A DNA stretch of 64,000 nucleotides, taken from the NCBI RefSeq assembly GCF_018130785.1, contig NZ_JAFCJT010000024.1, positions 1 to 64,000 of the forward strand. Reading direction: 5' to 3'. Under the pieces are notes generated by a model. That model ran no database searches. It saw only the letters and a list, made by a program, of their open reading frames with translations, and was not told the origin of the DNA. This DNA is from Bradyrhizobium liaoningense (GTDB lineage: Bacteria > Pseudomonadota > Alphaproteobacteria > Rhizobiales > Xanthobacteraceae). Each line of letters begins with the position of its first letter. Position 1 is the first letter of the stretch. This document shows positions 1-7,874 of the stretch, piece after piece. The translations under genes were made by a program, and so were the position numbers.

Positions 1-213
1 GCTCATGCTTTGCGCATTGCGTAGCGTAGGAGTTGCGTTGAGAGCGTTAGGGGCGGCGGATCAAAGCCGGTCGGCCTGACCGAATGGCCGAAAGACATCC
101 GTCGGTTACAGCCGACTTTTGCAACAAAATCGGCCAAATCCGGACATCAACAGGACAATGCCAAAGACATGACAGCTTGTCGGGCGCGTCTTTGCCTTGC
201 CTTGATCCCTACC
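1..213. other. Intergenic or unassigned left edge
   Basis: No open frame here looks coding on either strand. I see no convincing promoter, terminator or RNA gene. The window edge may cut a neighbouring gene that cannot be recognised. Confidence 0.4.
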
Positions 214-510
214 TCAATCCATCCCGCCAATGACGCCAAGAAAGGAACCACCGAAGAAAGAGGCAACAAGCATCATCAGATAGGTCGTCGCGGTGGGACC
301 AAGTTCTGCCTCGTGTTGAAAATGATGAAATCCGAGCAGCCCAAGCAGACAAAACCCCGCGCAGATTGTCGGCCAAAGCGCCCGCCGCCGTGCTGCGAGC
401 CGCTGGGCCGGTGTAGCCCACTGAGGCTGTGATAGAGTTCTGGATCGACGAAGCGATACCGTGGCACTCACGACTACCACGATCAGACAGGCAGTGAGGA
501 AGTACATCAT
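214..510 (-). CDS. Small membrane protein of unknown function
   Basis: A 98-residue protein I do not recognise. It has three hydrophobic stretches: about residues 3-18, 50-63 and 76-95, the last glycine-rich. A basic, Ala/Arg-rich loop lies between the first two. An AAGGA ribosome site precedes the double ATG at a normal distance, which supports the start. The downstream side is the window edge and the upstream side is a gene-poor stretch, so context gives no function. It is probably an inner-membrane protein. It could be a chance frame, but the alternating hydrophobic and basic pattern looks real. Confidence 0.5.
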   Translation of the reverse strand: MMYFLTACLIVVVVSATVSLRRSRTLSQPQWATPAQRLAARRRALWPTICAGFCLLGLLGFHHFQHEAELGPTATTYLMMLVASFFGGSFLGVIGGMD

Positions 511-827
511 ACACTATCCTTAACGCCAACCGTGACCATCTCGAAGGCCACAGGCCGAGCCAATAGCGTGAATTGATTGCCACAACCCTAAATCGATAGA
601 GAAAACGTCAGTCGCAACGGAGTGCTATAGCTGGCAGTGTCCTGTCTTCTTGACGCGCCGCTCTGGGTCAAAAGCGGCGGTCGAGGCAAGCGCGGCCCTA
701 CGTCCGGTCCACCGTCCTTCGGCTAAGGGCCGGAAGGCACAGTAGGCGCCCTTTGCAAACGCGAGATGCAGCTAATTCGAGCGATTTGAGCAAGAGTGCT
801 TGCAGATTTCTATGCGAACAGGTTGGA
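511..827. other. Intergenic stretch with a hairpin
   Basis: No gene seen. A hairpin with arms CGCCGCT (656-662) and AGCGGCG (673-679) sits in a stretch that resembles the 'gggtcaaaagcgg' type of dispersed repeat common in Bradyrhizobium intergenic DNA. That resemblance is from memory and was not searched. Confidence 0.35.
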
Positions 828-1100
828 ATGGTCTGGATCATTGCTGTTGCGTTCTTAGGCTTTTGCTGGTGGCGCGTAACACGCGCTCGCGAACGGACTG
901 CTGAACTGACAGCAGCGGGGATTTTGCGCTCGCCCTTGTACTGGTTGTCGAACTCGCTGGTCGGCCTGTTGTTAGCGTTAGTGCTCCACATCGCCCACAT
1001 TCAATCGCCCGTTCCGACCTTCCTCTGGCTCGCCGCCCTCGCAATCATTGTCGCTTTGCTTTTCCTGCGCCGCACGTTGAAATGGCGCTACCCCGTTTGA
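828..1100 (+). CDS. Small membrane protein of unknown function
   Basis: Ninety residues starting at the internal ATG that opens MVWIIAVAF. The frame is open from 753, but the residues before 828 are not hydrophobic and no ribosome site favours them. Hydrophobic segments lie at about residues 2-14, 39-55 and 60-75, with an Arg-rich loop after the first, as in small inner-membrane proteins. The frame stays open after its TGA into the next listed ORF (1101-1409), so the two may once have been one gene of about 190 codons. Function unknown. Confidence 0.45.
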   Translation: MVWIIAVAFLGFCWWRVTRARERTAELTAAGILRSPLYWLSNSLVGLLLALVLHIAHIQSPVPTFLWLAALAIIVALLFLRRTLKWRYPV

Positions 1101-1169
1101 ATTAGCTGGCCGGAGTTTCTCAAGGGCACGTTCTATGCTGATGAACAGATCAGGGAAGCAATTGCGGCC

Positions 1170-1409
1170 TTGGAGAGCTACTCTCCAGGTATTTGGGAAA
1201 TCATGAAGAAGATGGCATTGGTCGCAGATCCTTCCACGGACGAACATGCAACAGAGCAATCCGTCATCGTCCGCGCACTTACCGTCGTCTTGCCCAAGGT
1301 ATCGTTCGTCGCACAGGCCCAGGACCCATTCGAAGCCCAGAACCTTCTGCTTATAGACTTGCGCAAGGCCATTTGGGCCGAAGTCGATGCGGCCAGGAGC
1401 GGTTCTTAG
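1170..1409 (+). CDS. Hypothetical protein, possibly the 3' part of a split gene
   Basis: A 79-residue frame with a TTG start. It is in the same frame as the membrane ORF ending at 1100, and no stop lies between 1101 and 1170. Its translation looks coding, with mixed charged and hydrophobic residues and a helix-like LLLIDLRKAIWAEVDAA near the end. No ATG or clear ribosome site opens it. Either it is a small gene with a weak start, or the TGA at 1098 is a nonsense mutation separating a soluble tail from its membrane part. No family recognised. Confidence 0.3.
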   Translation: MESYSPGIWEIMKKMALVADPSTDEHATEQSVIVRALTVVLPKVSFVAQAQDPFEAQNLLLIDLRKAIWAEVDAARSGS

Positions 1410-1761
1410 AGCGCAACTATACGTCCACAACGGGTCAAAGGTTGACCTCGGCATCTTGCAGGAGCTTTGTCCGTTCACCGTCTAGCAGCAGACATCGCGG
1501 TGCTCGCAGGGATGGTCAGCTACGGGCCACATCCGGACTCACGCAGCGCAACAAGATACGCACTCAGCCGATCACTTTATCAGTGCGCGCGAGTACCATC
1601 GGGAGTCGAACCTTGCAATTCGCTTCGAATTGCGCGGCGCTTCATTCGGCTAACTTTGTGCGTCGGCGCCAAGTTCGAGGCTATGTCCTGCGATTGGTCG
1701 AATCTTGGCTTCCAGGCTCCGCGCATCACCGGCTCCAACGGTCCGATCTTGGGCGCCAACA
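1410..1761. other. Non-coding stretch, possible transporter-gene remnant
   Basis: No intact gene. Around 1474-1640 on the plus strand, frame-shifting fragments (LAGMVSYGP, then RFELR) recall the C-terminal region of ABC_sub_bind (PF04392-type) substrate-binding proteins, which carry an 'AGGLMSYGP' motif. The match is short and unaligned, so this is only a suggestion of decay. Confidence 0.25.
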
Positions 1762-4700
1762 CTAGTTCAACACTCTCACCAGATCATCAGCCTCGCTCAG
1801 ATCGCGGGAAGTTTCCGCGGATGCGAATTTCGCCCGGGTCGATATTAGCAGGTCTCGTGCCTCAGTGCGTCCGTCTGCGCTCTCGCCTGCGCTGACCAGG
1901 CGCGCGATGCTGATCGCCGTGCGCAATTCCCAACCGACCGCCCCGAGCTTCCTGGCAGATGCAAGCGAGCGCTTGAACAAGCGCATGGCGGCCCGGTCGT
2001 CCCGCGATGGATCGCGACACAGCAGCGAGCCGTGGATCCGGTAAATCTCGGGAGCAGCCCAGCGCTCGCCGGTTTGCTTCACCAGGGCCTCAGCCGAGGC
2101 AGCGAAGTTTCGAGCCCTGCCCATTTGCCCGATCCGTCCGAATTCCGTGGCAAGCAGAATTCGATAGAGCGGCATCTGGATGCACCGGTTCTCGGCGGGT
2201 AGCTTATCGAGCAAGCCGCATAGCTGCTCGAGCACATCCGGCGCGGGGCCTCGTGCCGCCAACGCTGCGGTTGCCCACAATGGACCGATGACCCGGTACA
2301 TCGGATAGCCATACTCGTCAGCGACCTTCAGACCACGCTTCACGCTGGCAAGGTTCTCCGCAAGGTCACCCTCATACCAGTGATCGGCGACGCCGAGAAT
2401 GGAGGCAAAAGCCACCATGAACGGATGTCCGATCTCGTTCGCAAGCTGCCGCGCCGTCACGCAGCACTCTCTGGCTCGGCCGGGCCGGCCCAACAGCCAT
2501 TCAATGTGTCCGGAATAGACGAGCGATACAATCAATGGATCATGCTGATAGATCTGGACCAGCTTGCCGTGCTCGCGCGGATTGTAGCGAGCGCTGACCA
2601 GAGCCGCGAGCTCACTCGCCTGCTGCAAACGACCGAGGAAAAAATTGGCGATCACGGCGGCGGTGTAGGCCATGAGGGCGGCCTCGTCGTTGCGCCACTC
2701 TTCTGCCCGCCGGACGAAATTTTCCGCGTGTTCGAGGCCCTTGGTGAGCTCGCAGTTGACCAGCTTGGCTATGGTACTTCCCCAGAGCACCGTCGCCTTC
2801 TCGCGAATGGTGCCATGGCTCGCGCAAAGCTCGAGTGCACGACTGTAGGGGCCATAGACGTTCGGGTCGGACCATCCGGCGTTGGCTGTGTACGCCATCG
2901 CCAGATTGGATTGCAGTCCGATTTCAGCCTCGAAGCGCCGTGGCGACGCCGGCATCTTGGATATCAGCGAGAGGCCTTCGCGAAGGTGAGCCACGGCTTC
3001 CTTGGTAGCAGATCTGCGCAGCGCGGATTTGCCAGCCTGGAGCCAGGCCTCGATCGCCTCCGGAATGTTGCCTGCGCGCGCATAATGATAGCCTAATACC
3101 GCCGGCTGGCCGCTTTCTTCAATGGAGGCTTCCTGGAGCAGCCACGATGCCACGCGCGCATGGAGTTCACGCCTTTCCTCCATGAGCAACGAGGAGTAGG
3201 CGACTTCCTGTATCATCGCATGTTTGAACGTGAAGACCTCGCCTTGAGGTTCCTTGCTGCGATACACGATCCCCGCTTTCTCGAGAGCTCGCAACGCCTG
3301 TGGCAGCGTTTGGCTCTTATCCGGAAACACGTTGAAAATGCCTTCATAGTCGAAACGCCTTCCGAAAACGGAGGCGATCTGGGCGACGCGCTTGGCAGGA
3401 CCGAGACGATCAAGGCGCTCCATCAGGGAATCGTGAATACTTGACGGCACCAGGGGTTCCGGCAACTTCGGCGCAGGGCTTTCGGCGGCCAGCGGGACCG
3501 CACCGGCATCGACGACGGCCCGCGTGAACTCCTCGACAAAGAGTGGCACGCCGTCGGTCCTTTCCACGATCTGGCTGGTAATCTGGCGCGGCACGAAATC
3601 GCTGCCCGCGACGGCTGCGACCATCTGCTCGCATTCATGCGCCGCCAGCTTCCGGAGGGGGATCCGTCTAATTGCCGTGCTTGACAACCAGTCGGCCTTG
3701 TAATCATCGCGATGCGTGATCAGGACCATGATCCGCTCGCCAGGACAGCGAGCCATCACGCGCACCAGCAGTTCGATGGTGGTCGGGTCCATCCACTGGA
3801 CGTCCTCGACGATCCCGAGGATCGGCTGCTTGCGCGAGGCGGCGACAAGAGCGTCGACGAACACCTGAAACGCACGCTCGCGCTCCAAGGGAGATCCGAA
3901 ATCCGCGGGCTCGTATCCCGCGCATGCGGGGATCGATAGCACCGCCCCGTAGTAACGAAGCGCCTGCTTGAGATCGGTGACGGCGCTCGCCAACAGCGCT
4001 TGCAGTTTTGCCAGCGCGAGTTCCGCGTTGTCGGTCTCGTGGATGCCAGTCGCGCGTATGAGGCGCTCGATTTCCGGGGCAAGCGGCGTGTTGATGTGGA
4101 ACGGTGAACATTGCAGCGACAGAACATCACGCGGAGACGCACCGAGCGAACTGCGGAACTGGCGGATCAAACGTGACTTGCCGATGCCGGGCTCGCCGGA
4201 AATGACGCCAACTTGCCCCGAGCCGGCGAGAGTCTGCCGCCACATCTCGGCAAGTAACGCACTTTCGCTGATTCGGTTTATCATCGGGGCAAGAGGCGAC
4301 CTCCGCGCGCGGTCGAACCTGCTTTCGTTTGACCCAAGCGCCTCTGCACGCCAAGCCTCGACCGGCTCCTCCACGCCCTTGAGAGCTTGTCGGCCAAGCG
4401 GCGCATAGCTGAAGGTTCTGCGGGTCAGATCGTAAGTGCTCGAGCCGACTACGATACCGTTCTCACTCGCGAGTCCTTGCAGGCGGGCAGCGACATGCGC
4501 CGTACTGCCGAACACTTCCCGTCGATCGGGGGGCTCGCCGGGCACGCTGCCGACGACGACGACCCCCGTGTTGACCCCGATGCGCACGCCCAGGCGAACG
4601 AAGCTGCCGTCCGATAGCAGAAACTTGTGTTCCTTGATCGCCGCGGCAATCGCCAGAGAGGCGCGGACCGCGCGCTCAGGATCATTTTCATGGGCTTGCG

Positions 4701-4977
4701 GGACGCCAAAAAATGCGAGTAACCCGTCACCAATCATTCTCGCGATATGACCGCCGTAGCGGCGAATCTGCTCGTCGCAGATATCGCGGTAAGTTCTGAT
4801 AATCGCGAAGAACTCCTCGGGATCGATCCGCTCGCTCAGGGGTGTCGAACCGACGATGTCGATAAATGTCACGGTGAGCTGGCGGCGTTCGGCATGCGGA
4901 GCCTCATTCTCGACATTCGGCGGCCCCTGTGTCCGCTGAAGTCCGCCCAAACGATCGGGCTTCGGCTCGCTGCTCAT
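1762..4977 (-). CDS. Class III adenylate/guanylate cyclase fused to AAA-type ATPase and TPR region
   Basis: A 1071-residue cytoplasmic signalling protein. Residues ~32-205 are a class III cyclase domain. Both metal-binding aspartates are present, in FIDIVGST near residue 40 and IGDGLLAFFG near 85, so catalysis (ATP or GTP to cyclic nucleotide) looks possible. An AAA/STAND-like ATPase follows, with Walker A GEPGIGKS near 262 and a Walker-B-like IVEDVQWMD near 386. The C-terminal ~450 residues are helical and TPR-like. Such fusions are common in Bradyrhizobium; their ligands are mostly unknown. No transmembrane segment is seen. It stands alone, with a decayed catalase-family gene just upstream on the same strand. 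The start is the first ATG of the frame consistent with the domain. Confidence 0.9.
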   Translation of the reverse strand: MSSEPKPDRLGGLQRTQGPPNVENEAPHAERRQLTVTFIDIVGSTPLSERIDPEEFFAIIRTYRDICDEQIRRYGGHIARMIGDGLLAFFGVPQAHENDPERAVRASLAIAAAIKEHKFLLSDGSFVRLGVRIGVNTGVVVVGSVPGEPPDRREVFGSTAHVAARLQGLASENGIVVGSSTYDLTRRTFSYAPLGRQALKGVEEPVEAWRAEALGSNESRFDRARRSPLAPMINRISESALLAEMWRQTLAGSGQVGVISGEPGIGKSRLIRQFRSSLGASPRDVLSLQCSPFHINTPLAPEIERLIRATGIHETDNAELALAKLQALLASAVTDLKQALRYYGAVLSIPACAGYEPADFGSPLERERAFQVFVDALVAASRKQPILGIVEDVQWMDPTTIELLVRVMARCPGERIMVLITHRDDYKADWLSSTAIRRIPLRKLAAHECEQMVAAVAGSDFVPRQITSQIVERTDGVPLFVEEFTRAVVDAGAVPLAAESPAPKLPEPLVPSSIHDSLMERLDRLGPAKRVAQIASVFGRRFDYEGIFNVFPDKSQTLPQALRALEKAGIVYRSKEPQGEVFTFKHAMIQEVAYSSLLMEERRELHARVASWLLQEASIEESGQPAVLGYHYARAGNIPEAIEAWLQAGKSALRRSATKEAVAHLREGLSLISKMPASPRRFEAEIGLQSNLAMAYTANAGWSDPNVYGPYSRALELCASHGTIREKATVLWGSTIAKLVNCELTKGLEHAENFVRRAEEWRNDEAALMAYTAAVIANFFLGRLQQASELAALVSARYNPREHGKLVQIYQHDPLIVSLVYSGHIEWLLGRPGRARECCVTARQLANEIGHPFMVAFASILGVADHWYEGDLAENLASVKRGLKVADEYGYPMYRVIGPLWATAALAARGPAPDVLEQLCGLLDKLPAENRCIQMPLYRILLATEFGRIGQMGRARNFAASAEALVKQTGERWAAPEIYRIHGSLLCRDPSRDDRAAMRLFKRSLASARKLGAVGWELRTAISIARLVSAGESADGRTEARDLLISTRAKFASAETSRDLSEADDLVRVLN

Positions 4978-4985
4978 GACCCACC

Positions 4986-5346
4986 AAGTTCACTTTCCGC
5001 CGTACTTGCCGCGAGGCAAGATAGACGGTGAGCCGCATCCAGTTGACGCTGCCGAGCGGACCGTGCCCAGGCAGACAGTTCCAGGGATTGAATACCATGT
5101 GCTCGCAGTCGTACAGCGCATTCTGCGTCAAACTCTTGAAATGGCAGTGCTTCCCAGGCGCGCTTTAGGACGGGTCCACGGCCGCGAAGCGTCCCTGACG
5201 TCATCCGACGTGACGGCGTGCCGTACCCTTTTGGAGAAATCGAACACGACGTCATCGCCGCCTTCTTGCGTGCGCGGGTGCGGATCCCTCGCAAGCGATT
5301 CCTGAAGAAAGCTTTTCGATGGGCCCAAAACGCAGACGTCCACCAT
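4986..5346 (-). pseudogene. Decayed catalase-family protein, C-terminal remnant
   Basis: On the minus strand, pieces in three frames line up in order with the C-terminal part of catalase-related proteins. First comes VVFDFSKRVRHAV...DASRPW (frame starting at 5346), then PFQEFDAECA, then CEHMVFNPWNCLPGHGPLGS followed by MRLTVYLASRQVRR. In that family the corresponding motifs are 'EDASVPW', 'PFQEFDS' and 'FNPW..LPEHRPLG..NR.R...Y', recalled from knowledge and not aligned here. At least two frameshifts lie between about 5130 and 5180. The heme-binding N-terminal part is absent. The remnant ends close to the start of the cyclase gene. Confidence 0.55.
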
Positions 5347-5570
5347 CTGATATCCTCATTCGACCATCGGGGGGACCGACCAAAATAGCGCACGACCTTG
5401 TGCTCGCCGATCTCGGCTTCGGGTCAAGCTCGGAAGTCGGCGGGTCCATGGTAGATGGTCTGCTCTGCCACTGTGAGCGGACATCACCGGATCCGCGGTT
5501 CAGGTCCGCGAGGCCACGAGCGGAAGTTGCTGGTTTGGCTGTATGAGCAAGATCGCCAACTGAGGCGGCC
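5347..5570. other. Intergenic, nothing recognised
   Basis: No coding frame I can support. It may hold further unrecognisable sequence of the decayed catalase-family gene. Confidence 0.3.
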
Positions 5571-5759
5571 TTACTTGCTTTTCTGTTCTAGGGCGTTTTG
5601 CAAGTTGGCAGATTGAGCAAGTACGGTGGCGCTTTGGGCTAGAAGGCGATAGCTGCGCTCCATGGTATCAAGGCGTTCACGGATGAACGGGTCGGTGGCG
5701 CTGCTCTTTTGTTCGGCTATCCGATCTGCAAGGTTGAGATATTCGGCCGGGGTTTTCAT
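5571..5759 (-). CDS. Small conserved-looking hypothetical protein
   Basis: Sixty-two residues starting MKTPAEYLNLADRIAEQKSS. The frame is open further upstream to 5870, but that extension is Arg/Ser-rich and overlaps the next gene, so the internal ATG is chosen. The protein is predicted mostly helical and charged, with regularly spaced leucines, and is likely cytoplasmic. It lies 49 bp downstream of another small gene on the same strand, and the two probably form a transcription unit. Small proteins of this kind recur in Bradyrhizobium; no function is known to me. Confidence 0.6.
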   Translation of the reverse strand: MKTPAEYLNLADRIAEQKSSATDPFIRERLDTMERSYRLLAQSATVLAQSANLQNALEQKSK

Positions 5760-5808
5760 AAGGCCAGTCCTCCCAGATTTGTGCCCCGCACTGGCCGCCA
5801 ATTGCGCC

Positions 5809-5964
5809 TTACTTCTCTGGTTTCGAATGCATCGCCAACTTCTGGGCCTCGTACTGTTTCGCCAAACCATCGAGGGCTTCGTTGGTCAGCTTATCGTTCG
5901 CCCGCTCGGCGAGTTCTCGATAGTGCTGGAGCTTCTCGTCCAATTGAGCGCATCGATTGCACAT
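5809..5964 (-). CDS. Small helical hypothetical protein with CxxC
   Basis: Fifty-one residues from the ATG opening MCNRCAQLDEKLQHYRELAE. An N-terminal CNRC pair could bind a metal or form a disulfide. The rest is a predicted amphipathic helix or coiled coil ending in a basic tail. A start 11 codons upstream is possible but adds non-helical residues. It is paired with the downstream gene at 5571-5759. Function unknown. Confidence 0.55.
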   Translation of the reverse strand: MCNRCAQLDEKLQHYRELAERANDKLTNEALDGLAKQYEAQKLAMHSKPEK

Positions 5965-6397
5965 GATCGCCGCCCTGCAATGGACGACAATTATCATATG
6001 TTAATTTTGTTCCCTAAGCGACTTAGATCACTCCACTTTCGAACTTGGGGTCGGAAACAGGCCAGCGCATAGGAACGAACCGCGACACGGGTACACTTCA
6101 GGAACGGGCGGCTGTTAGTCCGTTATGAGTCAAAATCGGCAATACTCTGATTGAGGAAAGAATGTCTGCTTAGACCCCAAAAGCCGACGTCTGCTCCTTT
6201 ATGAGTACACGCCCTAGCGTTCGTCGACACCTCATTGCCCGCCCCCGGCGTGCATTCGTGAAAGCCCGCGCCGGCCCGGAGCAGGATCAGGCAAAGCAAG
6301 GCCGCTTCAGGCAAGACGACCAGCCGTCGCAGCGCATAGAACGCTCCCGACCCGTACTAATACGGACGACCGATCAGAGATCAGCTGGAGCCAAGCC
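5965..6397. other. Intergenic stretch with degenerate repeat and possible operator
   Basis: No gene seen. Around 6110-6200 the sequence resembles the dispersed 'gagtcaaaa...ccaaaagc' intergenic repeat of Bradyrhizobium (recalled, not searched). A dyad CCGTA-CTAA-TACGG at 6352-6365 lies 33 bp before the AraC-family gene and could be an operator. Confidence 0.35.
6352..6365. promoter_or_regulatory. Perfect short dyad upstream of the AraC-family gene
   Basis: Arms CCGTA and TACGG are separated by CTAA and lie 33 bp before the start at 6398. They could be an operator for the regulator itself. The dyad is short enough to occur by chance. Confidence 0.25.
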
Positions 6398-7357
6398 ATG
6401 ACCGGGAGCACCGCACTCATGCGCAATCCCTCACACAAGGGACTGCCAGCCGTACCCGGCGCACAGCCGGACGACAGCGCGACGTCCGAGCGGCGCGCCG
6501 CCGACGCGGAGATGGCGCGCGTGCTCAAGACGCGGCCGCTTCGCATGGCCTCGGATTCTCAAAGCGGCGCCATCGCCTATTGGAAGCACGAGGCGCTGCA
6601 CGACGTCGTCGAACCCATGGCCGATCACGTCATCATGACGTATCCCGCCGGCTCGCAGGCGCTGGAACGGCGCACGGGAAAGACGGCCGCGATCTCAACG
6701 GCGCGTCCCGGCGTCGTGACGATCATTCCGGCCGGCTCGACGTCGCGGTGGGACATTCACCGGCCCATGCATGTCGTCCAGCTCTACCTTCCGCAAAGGA
6801 CGCTTCTGCGCATCGCCAATGAGGCCAATACCGCAAGCTCCGACGACCTGCAGGAAAGAACCGGCCATCCCGACGCTATCACGTCGCGCCTGCTGCTGAG
6901 CGCGGCAGACGCGCTCGACGGCAGCGCCACGCTGGACACGCTGTTCAGGCAGCAATTGACGGATCTTCTCGCCACCCGCCTGTTGGCCGCTCATGCCGGT
7001 GTGCCGGCCACGCCGCAGCCGATCATCGGCGGACTGTCACCATCGGTCTTGCGCCGCGCGATCGAACGCCTGCGCTCGGACAGCGATGCGGATGTCTCGC
7101 TCTCGGCGCTGGCTTGCGATGCCGGCCTGTCTCGCTTTCACTTCTGCCGTTCCTTCAAGGAAAGCACCGGACTTTCGCCACATGCCTGGCTGCGCCAGCA
7201 CCGGCTCGAGCAGGCAATGAACATGCTGCGCGATTCGGACGAGTCGGTCGTCTCGATCGCCGCGGCGCTCGGCTATGCCTCGCAGACCGCCTTCGCCGCG
7301 GCTTTCAAGAAGCTGACGGGCGAGACGCCGAGCGATTGGCGCAGGCGGGTGCGTTAG
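6398..7357 (+). CDS. AraC family transcriptional regulator
   Basis: A 319-residue DNA-binding regulator. The C-terminal ~100 residues hold the double helix-turn-helix of the AraC/XylS family: LSALACDAGLSRFHFCRSFK for the first, then a second around SVVSIAAALGYASQTAFAAAFKK, ending in the usual TGETPSDWRRR. The N-terminal ~200 residues resemble a cupin-like sensor of AraC activators; the ligand is unknown. A GGAG ribosome site precedes the ATG. The FAD oxidoreductase and metallo-hydrolase that follow on the same strand are the likely targets. That assignment rests only on position. Confidence 0.92.
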   Translation: MTGSTALMRNPSHKGLPAVPGAQPDDSATSERRAADAEMARVLKTRPLRMASDSQSGAIAYWKHEALHDVVEPMADHVIMTYPAGSQALERRTGKTAAISTARPGVVTIIPAGSTSRWDIHRPMHVVQLYLPQRTLLRIANEANTASSDDLQERTGHPDAITSRLLLSAADALDGSATLDTLFRQQLTDLLATRLLAAHAGVPATPQPIIGGLSPSVLRRAIERLRSDSDADVSLSALACDAGLSRFHFCRSFKESTGLSPHAWLRQHRLEQAMNMLRDSDESVVSIAAALGYASQTAFAAAFKKLTGETPSDWRRRVR

Positions 7358-7454
7358 CAGCAATCTCTCGACAGGGACGGCAATCGCTCTGGGGCAGTCG
7401 ACGATCCGGTTCGCTAAACATCGCAACGTCACATCATGCGGACGGAGACAAACG

Positions 7455-7745
7455 ATGGACTGGAAACGGCTCGCGATTGCGCCACGGCGGAAGGCCGTCT
7501 CGACGGCGCTCATATACGGACTCTCACTGACTGTGCGTTTCACCTCGCCGACGGCCGAAGAGGCAACGCCGCAGGCCGCGCAAAACGCCAATGCCTCGAC
7601 GTCGATCCTGATCGATCGGAGCTGGCCCAACAAACCGACGCTGCCGATCGCCCTGCGCGGCTGGCCACTGGGCCCGCGAAGCTGCCGCGCAGGATGTGAA
7701 GGCCCCGCGCTGCTGTCCTCGCTGCCGAACTGCATCGCACCGTAA
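7455..7745 (+). CDS. Possible exported peptide or truncated hydrolase
   Basis: Ninety-six residues with a GGAG site before the ATG. The first ~45 residues look like a signal region (basic start, hydrophobic ALIYGLSLTV, then Ala-rich). Next comes ASTSILIDRSWPNKP, which recalls the 'ASTVVLVHGAW' opening of exported alpha/beta hydrolases, and after that the translation loses any fold-like pattern. I read it as a possible truncated or frameshifted hydrolase. It may equally be a lineage-specific short protein or spurious. Confidence 0.3.
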   Translation: MDWKRLAIAPRRKAVSTALIYGLSLTVRFTSPTAEEATPQAAQNANASTSILIDRSWPNKPTLPIALRGWPLGPRSCRAGCEGPALLSSLPNCIAP

Positions 7746-7874
7746 GGGCCCGGCAGTCTCCGTCTCACCTCTCCGCGTCATCACCGATCGCAACGGCTCC
7801 GCTCGCATCGGGCGGCGGCGATGGCGCGCGTTTCGAACCAAGCAAACCCAGAACCAAATCCAGGAATCAACAAC

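Noticed and set aside
1590..1640. tRNA-like T-loop text near 'gggagtcgaacc'
   Set aside because: No matching acceptor, D or anticodon stems could be formed around it on either strand.
6123..6314. 63-codon minus-strand frame
   Set aside because: It runs through repeat-like intergenic sequence, with no ribosome site and no protein-like pattern.
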